A stretch of DNA of 64,000 bases from Lactiplantibacillus paraplantarum (GTDB taxonomy: Bacteria; Bacillota; Bacilli; Lactobacillales; Lactobacillaceae): NCBI RefSeq assembly GCF_003641145.1, contig NZ_CP032744.1, positions 1,116,001 through 1,180,000 of the forward strand. The letters are read 5' to 3'. Made by a program: the position numbers and the translations under genes. A model generated the notes under the pieces. The model searched no databases, was not told where the DNA came from, and saw only the letters and a list, made by a program, of their open reading frames with translations. Shown piece after piece: positions 36,468-44,735 of the stretch. Positions within the stretch are counted from its first letter, which is position 1. Each line of letters starts with the position of its first letter.

Positions 36468-37235
36468 GTGTTAAAGACCTTTGTTGTGGAAGATGATCCT
36501 GAACAATTAGCAACATTAAAGCAAATTATTAAAAATCATATTATGATTAATGATTTCGATATGGAACTAACTTTGGCAACTGGTCAAGCACAAGAATTGC
36601 TGGATTACGTCGAAGCGAATACTAATGTCGAGGGCTTGTACTTTTTGGATATTGAGTATCCAGGTCAAAAATTGAACGGTTTGTCGCTTGCAACGCGGAT
36701 TCGTGAAACGGATGTGAACGCCAAGATTGTCTTTGTATCGACCCATTCAGAGATGGCTTTTTTAACTTTTGAACGCCGCATCGAACCACTAGACTTTATT
36801 GTTAAGGATCTTGGTCAGGAGACTGTTAAGGCTAAAGTTGAAACGGATATTCGAGTTGCTTATGAACGATATACGAAGCAAGGTGTCACGAGTAAGGCAA
36901 TGTTCTCCTATTCTAAGGGGGGCCAACTCTTTAACGTCCCGTTGGAGCAAGTCTTGTTCATTGAGACTGGGACGAGTCGTAATAAGTTGGTGCTACACTT
37001 AATTGATCGGATCGTTCAGTATAACGGTAAGATCAGTGATGAGACGATCGCCCACCCCGAGTTGTTTCGGGTGCATAAAAGTTTTTTAGTGAACCCACAA
37101 ATGCTTGTTCGAATTGATAAGCAACAACAGCTGGGATACTTTGAGAATGGCGAAGCCGTTGATATTGCTATTCGCAAGATGCATGACTTAGTGGCACTGA
37201 TCAAACGTTCGGAATTGAGTGTCACTGTTAATTAA
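36468..37235 (+). CDS. LytTR-type response regulator (LamR/AgrA-like)
   Basis: Cytoplasmic response regulator of 255 residues. The receiver domain has VVEDDPEQ, the phospho-acceptor Asp in YFLDIEYPG, and the conserved Lys in FIVKDLGQ. The C-terminal LytTR DNA-binding domain includes VLFIETGTSRNKLVLHL and FRVHKSFLVNP. GTG 36468 fits the family N-terminus. The gene starts within 6 nt of the kinase stop. LytTR regulators bind paired direct repeats; no agrBD autoinducer genes are nearby. Confidence 0.9.
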   Translation: MLKTFVVEDDPEQLATLKQIIKNHIMINDFDMELTLATGQAQELLDYVEANTNVEGLYFLDIEYPGQKLNGLSLATRIRETDVNAKIVFVSTHSEMAFLTFERRIEPLDFIVKDLGQETVKAKVETDIRVAYERYTKQGVTSKAMFSYSKGGQLFNVPLEQVLFIETGTSRNKLVLHLIDRIVQYNGKISDETIAHPELFRVHKSFLVNPQMLVRIDKQQQLGYFENGEAVDIAIRKMHDLVALIKRSELSVTVN

Positions 37236-37405
37236 TGTTTCGAGATAACTCTAATGTAACAAAATCGTCAAATTAATATGGATTTTAATGACGTTGGTGC
37301 AAGCTATTCAAGGCTTTGCACCTTTTTTGGTTTTTGATGTCGATTTACGATTATGCTAAGACTATCAAAAACACCAGTTATGGGGACTGGCTTGGAGGTG
37401 GGGTA

Positions 37406-37744
37406 ATGAAGCAGTTTTGGTCATTAGTATTAATGATTCTGGCTGGTTGTCTATTGATCTTTGGTTCGGAATATAGTCTTCAGGGAGATTATCATCGGCA
37501 CGTCAATCATCTGACCGTGTCGAAGGTCGTCTATCACCACAACGCCACCTCCGCAACGATCAGTGGGCGAACAAAGCACGGTATCATTGTGACCTTAAGA
37601 AGTGGTAAGCATGTTCGGCAGGTCATTTCAAATAAGCAGAGTGGTCAATTCTACGTTAAAATGCCAGTTAACAAACGGGTGACGATCAAGGTCGTTGGGC
37701 TAAAACCCAAGACGTTAACGGTACCAACTGGGACAAAGAGTTAG
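37406..37744 (+). CDS. Small lipoprotein, unknown function
   Basis: A 112-residue exported protein. The signal MKQFWSLVLMILAGC contains a lipobox (ILAG-C), predicting lipid anchoring. The mature part has an Ig-like beta pattern (SATISGRTKHGIIVTLRSGK, GQFYVKMPVNKRVTIKV). ATG 37406 is placed by GGAGGTGGGG. It lies downstream of the Agr-like regulator and is a candidate target. Terminator follows. Confidence 0.75.
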   Translation: MKQFWSLVLMILAGCLLIFGSEYSLQGDYHRHVNHLTVSKVVYHHNATSATISGRTKHGIIVTLRSGKHVRQVISNKQSGQFYVKMPVNKRVTIKVVGLKPKTLTVPTGTKS

Positions 37745-37749
37745 ATTGG

Positions 37750-37778
37750 GGCGAGCGGGCATTGCCGGCTCTTTTTTT
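37750..37778 (+). terminator. Terminator after small lipoprotein gene
   Basis: GAGCGGGCA and TGCCGGCTC (one mismatch) followed by TTTTTTT. Confidence 0.75.
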
Positions 37779-37896
37779 GACCCGAATTGTCAGCGGTACG
37801 GATTGCTAAAAAACGGTTAAGCTTCATGTTAAGTAGTAGGCGACTTCTGAATTTTAGCGTACAGTAAAATTCAGAAAGAAAAGGAGCAGTGGCTGT

Positions 37897-38268
37897 ATGT
37901 TAGTGGTTGGCATTATTTTAGTGATTGGGATTGTGGGGACGTTTGTTTTGAGGTTGCGGTATCATTTTCGGTTATCAATGGGGACAATTACTGAAACCGC
38001 ATTTGCTTGTTCGTTGTTGAATATCGGGGTATTCTTACTGTTTATCTTGTTGGGGCAATTAACAGGACCAGTGTTATTCTCAGAACAAGCTTATTTGCCA
38101 ATCTATCGGTTGTTACAGGGGGGCTTAATCCCAATTATTGGCATTGTTTTAGCAATTATGGGAATGGTGCGCGAAAAAGGGCTGATGAATTGGTGGTTAT
38201 TACACTTTAATATCCTATTTTTAATTTTTGATGTGCTATTAGTTTGGATGGGCGGTTACACGAGCTGA
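37897..38268 (+). CDS. Small polytopic membrane protein
   Basis: A 123-residue hydrophobic protein with four predicted helices (LVVGIILVIGIVGTFVL; CSLLNIGVFLLFILLGQL; LIPIIGIVLAIMGMV; LLHFNILFLIFDVLLVW). AAGGAG lies 8 nt before the ATG. No family recognised. It resembles DUF-type four-helix lactobacillar proteins that often accompany bacteriocin or regulatory loci, but no motif proves a role. Confidence 0.7.
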   Translation: MLVVGIILVIGIVGTFVLRLRYHFRLSMGTITETAFACSLLNIGVFLLFILLGQLTGPVLFSEQAYLPIYRLLQGGLIPIIGIVLAIMGMVREKGLMNWWLLHFNILFLIFDVLLVWMGGYTS

Positions 38269-38341
38269 ACAAGCGATACACTGGTGGCTAGCGATAAATA
38301 GCGCCTGAATAAGTACTTGCGCAGTTGATAGCACTAGTTGG

Positions 38342-38374
38342 CAGTGGTTGATAGGAACCACTGATATTTTTGTG
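38342..38374 (+). terminator. Terminator
   Basis: CAGTGGTT / AACCACTG hairpin with 6-nt loop, followed by ATATTTTTG. Confidence 0.75.
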
Positions 38375-38532
38375 AACGCATTATTTAGTAGTAGTTGGAA
38401 TTATTAGGATATTAATATGAATCAAAAATTAAATGAGCCATTTTGCAACGGAATAACAGGATATGGACCAATCATATAAAGGTGGCTGAACAGGCAATAA
38501 TTTGGCCTGAGGATGCCCTGTTAGTGTATTTT

Positions 38533-38672
38533 AAATAAAAAAATGACTCTACCGCCAGAAGCAGTAGGGCCAAAGAGTTAGGTTTAAGTACAATATGGGG
38601 GATTGTACTTGCTTGTCCATCCACTTTGGGGGAGTAAAATGAACAAGTGTATAACTATTAGGTACAAGTATA
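38533..38672 (-). ncRNA. Candidate small RNA with C-rich anti-Shine-Dalgarno loops
   Basis: On the minus strand, promoter-like TATACT/TTATAC boxes (about 38648-38674) precede a segment with an unpaired ACTCCCCCAAAG (about 38634-38623). Next is a perfect 9-bp hairpin AAGTACAAT / ATTGTACTT (38610-38586) whose 7-nt loop reads CCCCCAT. A CTACTGC/GCGGTAG hairpin followed by T7 (38564-38537) follows. C-rich loops of this kind pair with ribosome sites of target mRNAs in Firmicutes sRNAs. No reading frame of substance overlaps. This is inference from structure only. Confidence 0.4.
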
Positions 38673-38896
38673 TACTATTACATAATTGTGAAGAAAGTGT
38701 GAAGATTTATCCGAAATAGTCAAAATTATATTTTATTTTTTAAATATATGATTGTTTTTCGATAATTTTAAATGAACAATACAGTTCTTATTAATAATAT
38801 TTAAATTCAAATCGAACAATTATTGCCAATTACGACTTGCAATTACGTGTTTGATTATTAGGACTGCGGTAAAATTATGCCGAGAGGTGAAGTCCA

Positions 38897-39598
38897 ACGG
38901 CGTTATTTGACCGTAGCTTGGGATGGCTTGCAAGAGTTCTGATGATGACTGGCTTAGTGGTTGGTGTTGTCATCCCACCAATGTTACTTAGATTAATTAA
39001 CCAATTGAATCAGTGTCCCAACACAACGACATGGCAAGTATTATTGGTAATTAGCTATCTCCTTGTGTTTGCGATATTGGCCGTGACAGCTAATGCCCTG
39101 ATGCGGCACTATACTGGTGAGTATGAGTCGCAGCCCTTAAAACGTCGTGATTGGGCAATCATTGCAGGTAGTTACGCCGCCATTTTGATCTTAGAAGGTG
39201 TCTTTCAACTGATCAATCAGATTATTTACCATCAAAGTCAAACTCAAAATAATATGGTCATTCAGGACTTGATGGCCGGTAGTACGCTCTCCTTGTGGCT
39301 AATGGCGCTTAGCGCAGTTTTTTTAACACCAATTACCGAAGAACTGGTCTTCCGTGGTGTTCTGACGAATTTATTTTTTAAACAAACTTGGTTAAAAGTT
39401 TTGCTTAGTGGTCTGGTTTTCGGTAGTTTACACAGTAGTTCGACGGTGCCTAGTTTTCTGATCTATGTGACAATGGGGCTGGTGTTAGCGACAGTTTACC
39501 AGCTGACTGGCAAAATCCGAGCAGCAATTGTCCTTCATTTTATAATCAATGCGTTTGCGATGAGCATTTTGTTATTACACGGATCAGCCTTGAATTAG
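38897..39598 (+). CDS. CAAX-type membrane protease (CPBP/Abi family)
   Basis: A polytopic intramembrane protease of the CPBP family, often tied to bacteriocin self-immunity or protein processing. The motifs are intact: EELVFRG (EExxxR), FGSLHSS (FxxxH) and HFIINAF (HxxxN). The frame has no ATG before residue 17. GAGAGGTGA (38882-38890) is 6 nt before an in-frame ACG (38897) giving TALFDRSLGWLARV. The first canonical codon is TTG 38918, 27 nt from the site. I take ACG 38897 provisionally. Terminator follows convergently with ohrR. Confidence 0.8.
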   Translation, partial: TALFDRSLGWLARVLMMTGLVVGVVIPPMLLRLINQLNQCPNTTTWQVLLVISYLLVFAILAVTANALMRHYTGEYESQPLKRRDWAIIAGSYAAILILEGVFQLINQIIYHQSQTQNNMVIQDLMAGSTLSLWLMALSAVFLTPITEELVFRGVLTNLFFKQTWLKVLLSGLVFGSLHSSSTVPSFLIYVTMGLVLATVYQLTGKIRAAIVLHFIINAFAMSILLLHGSALN

Positions 39599-39662
39599 AT
39601 TGGTAATATTAAATCATAAGATATTTAATTAAGACGACCGGCAATGATTGATTGGAATAGCA

Positions 39663-39692
39663 AAAAGGTCGGCATTAATCGCCGACCTTTCT
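39663..39692. terminator. Bidirectional terminator between CAAX protease and ohrR genes
   Basis: AAAGGTCGGC and GCCGACCTTT are perfect arms around a 7-nt loop, with A- and T-rich flanks on both sides. Confidence 0.78.
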
Positions 39693-39721
39693 GACTATTA
39701 GATCTCAATACGTGTAACTGA

Positions 39722-40198
39722 TTAGAAAGCTTCACCAGAATAGTCGATCTTTTTAGGATCGGCGTTTTTGATGTGTTCGGAAGCAAAGTTAACCGTTTCA
39801 CGAATTTGATTGTACGTTGATTCATCGAGACCAAGTAAGTCCATGCAAGAATTAACGTGGGCAAAAATCTCTGGCTTGGCATCGATAGCTTTTTGTGACA
39901 ATGAAATATTGACTTGCCGTTCATCATCCGTATCGCGTTTGCGTTCGACCCAGCCTTGCGTCTGCATCCGCTTCAGTAGTGGTGTTAAGGTACCACTGTC
40001 AAGGTTGACGTGTGAACCGAGTTCGCGGACCGTCATCGGACTCTTTTCCCACAGTGCCAGTAAGGTAATGTACTGGGGATAAGTCAGCTTAAAGGGTGCT
40101 AAAGCTTCAGAATAAAAGTGATTATAACGTTTGCTGGCGGTGTAAAGCGCAAAACAAAGCTGTTCGTCTAGCAAAATGTTTTTTGTTGGGGTTGCCAT
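39722..40198 (-). CDS. ohrR: OhrR-like MarR-family organic peroxide sensor
   Basis: A 158-residue MarR-type repressor. The OhrR signature is clear: LDEQLCFALYTASKRYN with the reactive Cys at position 15, LTYPQYITLLALWE, LDSGTLTPLLKRM, and the wing RKRDTDDERQV. Only one cysteine region is needed in 1-Cys types, but a second Cys (NSCMDLLG) occurs near residue 118. ATG 40198 is after GGAGGCGG. No ohr peroxidase gene is adjacent, so it must act in trans or only on itself. A general MarR with a similar sensing Cys is the alternative. Confidence 0.85.
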   Translation of the reverse strand: MATPTKNILLDEQLCFALYTASKRYNHFYSEALAPFKLTYPQYITLLALWEKSPMTVRELGSHVNLDSGTLTPLLKRMQTQGWVERKRDTDDERQVNISLSQKAIDAKPEIFAHVNSCMDLLGLDESTYNQIRETVNFASEHIKNADPKKIDYSGEAF

Positions 40199-40314
40199 CA
40201 AACCGCCTCCTTTACTATCTATTTTAGTACATTGTACGCAATTAATTCGTCAAATGCAATTAATATTACGCAAATACATCGTTTTCAAGCAATTTAATTA
40301 TAAGTGACGATTAA

Positions 40315-40842
40315 TTAACCAACCTTGTTAAGGGCTTGTGATTGGAATTCCTTCAGAAATAAGGTGGCCAGTGCACGTTGGTTGATCGCCAACTGGTGAT
40401 TGTCCGTAAAGATGTAGAGCGGAACCTGAGTGGGCAGGTTCTGAGCGTAATAGCCGGTGACGGGTACCGAGTAGGCAGCATGAACCTGCTTATGAACAAA
40501 ACCGTGGGAGGCCTGTGGTGTGGCTTTGATGGTCAATGAGGCTAAGATATGATAACTACTCGGTACCAAATGACGCGCGTGTTGAACGTGCACGCCGTGT
40601 AATCGCGAGCGTAGTTGTAAGCCGGTGGCAGTAGTCAATTGTAAAGCTTGCTTGAGTTCCAACAGATAGCTTTGTTGACTATTAATATTCTTCAGTCGAA
40701 TCTTAAAATGGCCGAATGGAATGGCACGGTCTTGATGCTGGATAGCTAAGCTATGTTGTTCGACCCGTAGCTTAGGCTTGACGGGCTCAAAAGTATATTG
40801 TTGTAAAAGTTGTGTTGCAGTTTTCAAATTCTCACTCCCCAT
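40315..40842 (-). CDS. Hypothetical protein, 175 residues
   Basis: Soluble protein of unknown function with no signal peptide. It is rich in His and Gln, with a central IPFGHFKIRLKNINSQQSYLLELKQAL and a C-terminal VPLYIFTDNHQLAINQRALATLFLKEF helix. The start ATG 40842 has AAAGGA at 11 nt; a TTG at 40827 with GGGGAG at 7 nt is equally possible. It is divergent from the next gene. No homologous family recognised. Confidence 0.65.
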   Translation of the reverse strand: MGSENLKTATQLLQQYTFEPVKPKLRVEQHSLAIQHQDRAIPFGHFKIRLKNINSQQSYLLELKQALQLTTATGLQLRSRLHGVHVQHARHLVPSSYHILASLTIKATPQASHGFVHKQVHAAYSVPVTGYYAQNLPTQVPLYIFTDNHQLAINQRALATLFLKEFQSQALNKVG

Positions 40843-40941
40843 GCTTAACTTAGTCCTTTGAAAACTGGTGGTCAAATAATTGGTTACATTTGCTAGTCAT
40901 GGTCTTTTCAAGTAGAATTATAATGATAGGGGGTTGGGATA

Positions 40942-41229
40942 ATGTTTATGACAACCGGTGATTTACAACGCTCGCACATGATTAAAGGCGTTGTCTCCGT
41001 TACCAAACACTTGATGTTTGAATCCGATGGCATCGATCAGTTCGAGCGGTTCGATGATTTAATTGAACAAGTCAAACCGTTACTGTTGGAAAAGGCGGAA
41101 GCCCAAGGTGGCGATGGATTGATCTATGTGAACTTTAATACCGAAGTGGCTCAAATGAGTGTGGCACCCCGGTTTTTAGTGGTGACAGGCTATGGGACCG
41201 TCGTCAAGCTCGTTGATGAATCTGTTTAA
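40942..41229 (+). CDS. YbjQ-like (UPF0145-type) small protein
   Basis: A 95-residue soluble protein resembling heavy-metal-binding-domain YbjQ proteins. It shows a short beta strand pair (HMIKGVVSVTKHLMFE), a helix with acidic residues (EQVKPLLLEKAEAQGGDGLIYVNFNTEVAQM) and a final strand FLVVTGYGTVVKL. AGGGGG lies 8 nt before the ATG. The family assignment is by pattern and not certain. A terminator follows. Confidence 0.65.
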   Translation: MFMTTGDLQRSHMIKGVVSVTKHLMFESDGIDQFERFDDLIEQVKPLLLEKAEAQGGDGLIYVNFNTEVAQMSVAPRFLVVTGYGTVVKLVDESV

Positions 41230-41232
41230 ACC

Positions 41233-41263
41233 TCAGGATCTGAATTTTCAGGTCCTTTTTTTG
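41233..41263 (+). terminator. Terminator
   Basis: CAGGATCTGA / TTCAGGTCCT hairpin followed by a T run. Confidence 0.7.
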
Positions 41264-41298
41264 ATGTTACAGGCTTATTGAATAGAAAGGAAGGTTGG

Positions 41299-43566
41299 AT
41301 GACGAGTCATTCATTTACTAAGGGTGCCATTGAAGTTTTCGATGCAACTCAAAATAACTTACAACATGTTAATTTACGAGTACCCAAGTATGCAACGACG
41401 GTGTTTGTTGGTTTATCTGGTTCTGGAAAATCGTCACTGGTTTTTGACACAATTGCCGCGGCATCACGTCGGGAACTAAATGAAACGTTTCCCAGTTTTA
41501 CGCAACAGTATTTACCAAAATATGGGCAGCCACACGTCGGCCATATTGAGCACTTACCAGTCGCAATTGTGATCGCACAGCAACGACTGGGCAAAAATGC
41601 TCGCTCGACTTTGGCAACTTACACGGGAATTTACTCCTTGTTACGACTGTTATTTTCACGTGTCGGGCAGCCGTTTATTGGGTATTCGGATACTTTCTCG
41701 TTCAATTTGCCACAAGGAATGTGCCCAACTTGTCAAGGATTAGGCTACGTTGATGATATTGATGAACAACAATTGATCGACCCGGAGAAGTCATTAAATG
41801 AAGGGGCCATTACGTTTGTGAGTTTTGCGCCGGATACGTGGCGCTGGCGACGTTATGCGACCAGTGGGTTGTTCGACAATGATAAACCTATTAAGGATTA
41901 TACGGCCGCCGACTATGACCTGCTGATGCACGCGCCACAACAGAAGCTAGCACATCCTGGGGAAGGGTTTCCCCGAACAGCATTATACGAAGGTGTCGTG
42001 CCACGGATTCAACGGTCGATCATTGGCAAGAAGGAAGCGGAACACCATCGTGATGCGATTGCGGCGATTGTGACGCGTAAGGCGTGCCCAACGTGCGGTG
42101 GTACTCGGCTCAAGCCAGTGGTCTTAACTAATCATATTAACGGGGTCAACATTGCTCAGGTGACGGCCATGGATTTGAAGCACGTTTTGGCTTTTTTGCA
42201 GGGGATCGATGCGCCGTTAGCTCAAGACATTGTGCGGGAACTGACGACTAAGATTCAGTCGTTGGTCGATATTGGTCTAGGTTATTTGACATTGGACCGT
42301 GGGACAAGTTCTTTATCTGGCGGTGAGGCGCAGCGGATCAAGATTGCTAAGTATTTGACCAGTGCCTTGGTGGATATGGTTTATATCTTAGATGAACCAA
42401 GTGTTGGATTGCACCCACACGATATCCAGTTGATCAAGCAAGCATTGACGAAGTTGAAGGATAAGGGAAACACGATTCTGATTGTGGAGCACAATCCGGC
42501 CATGTTTACATTAGCCGATTACGTTGTCGAAATGGGTCCCGCGGCTGGCCGTGCTGGTGGACAGGTGACATTTACTGGCACTTATGACGAGCTATTAGCT
42601 TCTGATACACTAACAGGTCGGTGGTTACGGCAACCGCATGTTTGGGGACTGGAGCGACCAGTCAAGACCGTGTTAGCGTTGCGACATATTAATGAAAATA
42701 ATCTGCATGATGTTAGTGTGGACGTACCGCTTGGGGTGATGACAGTTGTTTCGGGTGTGGCCGGGTCAGGGAAGAGCTCCTTGATTACTGCGCTAAAACA
42801 ACAATTAAAGACGGCTTATATTGATCTGGCCCAGACGCCCGTGGGCTTGAATATCCGGTCAACGCCGGCGACTTATTTAGGGGTATTAGACCAAATTCGG
42901 CAATTATTCGCGAAGGCAAACGGTGTCGCTACAAGCTGGTTCAGTTATAACGGTAAAGGCGCGTGCCCCCGTTGTAAGGGTAAAGGCGTGACGATTACGA
43001 ATATGGCCTTCATGGACCCGGTCGTACAGACTTGTGAGTTATGTCATGGACAACGGTATAATGCAACGGCGCTCAGCTATGCGTACCGAGGTAAGACAAT
43101 TGCGGACGTCCTCCAGATGTCGGTCACAACGGCCTTAGCCTTTTTTGCCGCGGTGGACAAGGTGGCTCGGCCACTGACGAATCTAGATCGGGTCGGTTTA
43201 GGCTACTTGACATTGGCACAACCATTGACGACCTTGTCAGGCGGCGAACTACAACGGTTGAAATTAGCTGTGGAATTAGGTAAGAAGGGGACGGTGTACT
43301 TGTTGGATGAACCGACTGCGGGTCTGCATTTAAAAGACACCCAACGCTTACTAAAATTATTCGATGAGTTAGTGGCGGCCGGTAACTCATTGATTATTAT
43401 TGAACATAACTTGTCGGTAATTAGTCAGGCGGATTGGCTGATTGACGTTGGTCCCGATGCAGGGCAGTATGGTGGCCAAATTCAGTATAGTGGGACGCCA
43501 CGCGAATCCGTGCATGCCGCAGCTTCGCGGACGGGTACGGCACTGAAATCCTGGCTGGCAATGTAA
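41299..43566 (+). CDS. UvrA paralog (UvrA2-like ABC-type DNA-binding ATPase)
   Basis: A 755-residue relative of excinuclease subunit UvrA with two ABC modules. Walker A sequences are [10 protein letters not shown] and GVAGSGKSSL. Signature motifs are SSLSGGEAQRIKIA and TTLSGGELQRLKLA. Zinc-binding cysteine pairs occur in CPTCQGLGY, CPTCGG and CPRCKGKG ... CELCHGQ. It is about 190 residues shorter than UvrA (about 940-950), so part of the UvrB-binding/insertion region is missing. Such short paralogs are linked to tolerance of DNA-binding antibiotics; true repair role unproven. GGAAGG lies just before the ATG. Confidence 0.9.
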   Translation: MTSHSFTKGAIEVFDATQNNLQHVNLRVPKYATTVFVGLSGSGKSSLVFDTIAAASRRELNETFPSFTQQYLPKYGQPHVGHIEHLPVAIVIAQQRLGKNARSTLATYTGIYSLLRLLFSRVGQPFIGYSDTFSFNLPQGMCPTCQGLGYVDDIDEQQLIDPEKSLNEGAITFVSFAPDTWRWRRYATSGLFDNDKPIKDYTAADYDLLMHAPQQKLAHPGEGFPRTALYEGVVPRIQRSIIGKKEAEHHRDAIAAIVTRKACPTCGGTRLKPVVLTNHINGVNIAQVTAMDLKHVLAFLQGIDAPLAQDIVRELTTKIQSLVDIGLGYLTLDRGTSSLSGGEAQRIKIAKYLTSALVDMVYILDEPSVGLHPHDIQLIKQALTKLKDKGNTILIVEHNPAMFTLADYVVEMGPAAGRAGGQVTFTGTYDELLASDTLTGRWLRQPHVWGLERPVKTVLALRHINENNLHDVSVDVPLGVMTVVSGVAGSGKSSLITALKQQLKTAYIDLAQTPVGLNIRSTPATYLGVLDQIRQLFAKANGVATSWFSYNGKGACPRCKGKGVTITNMAFMDPVVQTCELCHGQRYNATALSYAYRGKTIADVLQMSVTTALAFFAAVDKVARPLTNLDRVGLGYLTLAQPLTTLSGGELQRLKLAVELGKKGTVYLLDEPTAGLHLKDTQRLLKLFDELVAAGNSLIIIEHNLSVISQADWLIDVGPDAGQYGGQIQYSGTPRESVHAAASRTGTALKSWLAM

Positions 43567-43587
43567 AACTTACTAAAATTGAGCAAA

Positions 43588-43620
43588 CAAAAAGCACATG
43601 CAATTGCACGTGCTTTTTTA
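43588..43620. terminator. Bidirectional terminator between uvrA paralog and tRNA-His
   Basis: AAAGCACATGCA / TGCACGTGCTTT palindrome with A and T runs on either side, serving the plus-strand gene and the minus-strand tRNA. Confidence 0.8.
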
Positions 43621-43624
43621 GAAG

Positions 43625-43698
43625 GGCGGTAGGTGGGAATCGAACCCACGCGTGCCGGAGCCACAATCCGGTGCGTTAACCACTTCGCCACTACCGCC
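43625..43698 (-). tRNA. tRNA-His (GTG)
   Basis: Cloverleaf with acceptor GGCGGTAG / CTACCGCC (eight pairs, giving the G-1:C73 identity pair of tRNA-His), anticodon arm CCGGA-TTGTGGC-TCCGG with anticodon GTG, and TTCGATT T-loop. CCA is not encoded. Confidence 0.95.
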
Positions 43699-43808
43699 AT
43701 CACGTTAACTTTTCGTCAACATACCTAGTATACACTAAAATCGAGGGTTGCATAGTGATTTTTACTAATTTTCAGAAATTAGTGGTGTTTATTTTCGTGT
43801 AGACAGGT

Positions 43809-44123
43809 ATGACTGACATTAGTTCCCAACCAGATATTATTAACACGAATGCTCAGCAAGTGACAGCCACAAGAAGGTCACTCACTGCTATCAATCATCA
43901 TGATAATGGTGCCGTTAGTTCAACTATGGCACGGACTGACTCACGTGATCTGGTTACTACTGATACGGTCAAATCGACTGAAACGCCTCGTATCGGGACG
44001 CCGACGCAACTGCCACAAACTGATGAACAGACTCCGGCTACTGCAAACTGGTGGGGCTGGCTCGGTTTGGCACTGACCGGACTGATTGCGATGATTAAGC
44101 CAAATAAGAATAAGCAGGATTAG
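43809..44123 (+). pseudogene. C-terminal remnant of an LPxTG-type surface protein
   Basis: A 104-residue frame ends in a cell-wall sorting signal: LPQTDE, then a hydrophobic stretch (WWGWLGLALTGLIAMI) and a basic tail (KPNKNKQD). LPQTxE is the motif used by L. plantarum sortase substrates. The remainder is Thr/Ser/Asp-rich wall-spanning sequence. There is no signal peptide and the ATG lacks a proper ribosome site (AGG only 1-2 nt away). I therefore read it as the tail of a deleted adhesin. It lies between two tRNA genes. Confidence 0.7.
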
Positions 44124-44139
44124 TAGTATAGTTCATTTT

Positions 44140-44190
44140 GAAAACAAAGTCGCAGGGCCCACAATTGTTGGGTTCTGCGACTTTGTTCTA
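44140..44190. terminator. Terminator after the surface-protein remnant
   Basis: AACAAAGTCGCAG / CTGCGACTTTGTT perfect arms with inner GGCCC/TGGGTT pairing. Confidence 0.75.
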
Positions 44191-44327
44191 CATAGAATTA
44201 AGCAACTGTTGAGTTACTAATATCAGTTTTCGCTGGTATGGAACTTTGATTGGAGGCCGATATAAAAGGTATACATGATAACATCGATTAATATTTGGGG
44301 ACCGATTATTAAAACTTGCACAAATAA

Positions 44328-44354
44328 AAAACCCGGCAAATTAATATTTACCAA
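44328..44354 (-). terminator. Weak terminator of tRNA-Leu
   Basis: On the minus strand GGTAAAT / ATTTGCC hairpin leads into GGGTTTTTTATTT, about 30 nt after the tRNA. Confidence 0.5.
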
Positions 44355-44384
44355 GCTTTTCCGTTGAACCAAGATGTTCAATTA

Positions 44385-44468
44385 TGCCCCAGGCAGGATT
44401 CGAACCTGTACATTGTTTCCAATACAGCGACCTGAACGCTGCGCGTCTGCCAGTTCCGCCACTGGGGC
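44385..44468 (-). tRNA. tRNA-Leu (CAG)
   Basis: 84-nt class II tRNA. Acceptor GCCCCAG / CTGGGGC, anticodon arm CAGCG-TTCAGGT-CGCTG with anticodon CAG, long variable arm, and GTTCGAATC T-loop. CCA is not encoded. Confidence 0.95.
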
Positions 44469-44676
44469 AGTTGCGTTAACAACAATATTCATTATAGCGA
44501 AAAGTGACGAAAAAATAAACCTTTTTCTATATTTATGCCATTTATCTTAGTTGTGCCAGCCAATTACATAACGAGTTGCTAATTATTTTCTGCTCAGTAT
44601 CGGTTACTTGTGGAAATGAGCCTTGAATGGGCTAATTAAGTCAGCTGATAGAAGCATGTGAAAATTAATATAAAAA

Positions 44677-44723
44677 GTCACCCATCAAAGCATCCTCAAC
44701 AGCAATGCTTTAACGGGTGACAA
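44677..44723 (-). terminator. Terminator of the exported-protein operon
   Basis: GTCACCC and GGGTGAC outer arms plus AAAGCAT / ATGCTTT inner arms; on the minus strand a TTTTTATA tract follows. Confidence 0.82.
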
Positions 44724-44735
44724 CTTGGCAGCCAA

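Noticed and set aside
38597-38723. Tiny plus-strand frames (15 and 26 codons) with GGGGGAG ribosome-like sites
   Set aside because: Too short to support, and the region is better explained by a structured minus-strand RNA candidate; kept only as an alternative.
43421-43703. Minus-strand frames over tRNA-His
   Set aside because: They read the tRNA gene and its terminator; the tRNA explains the sequence fully.
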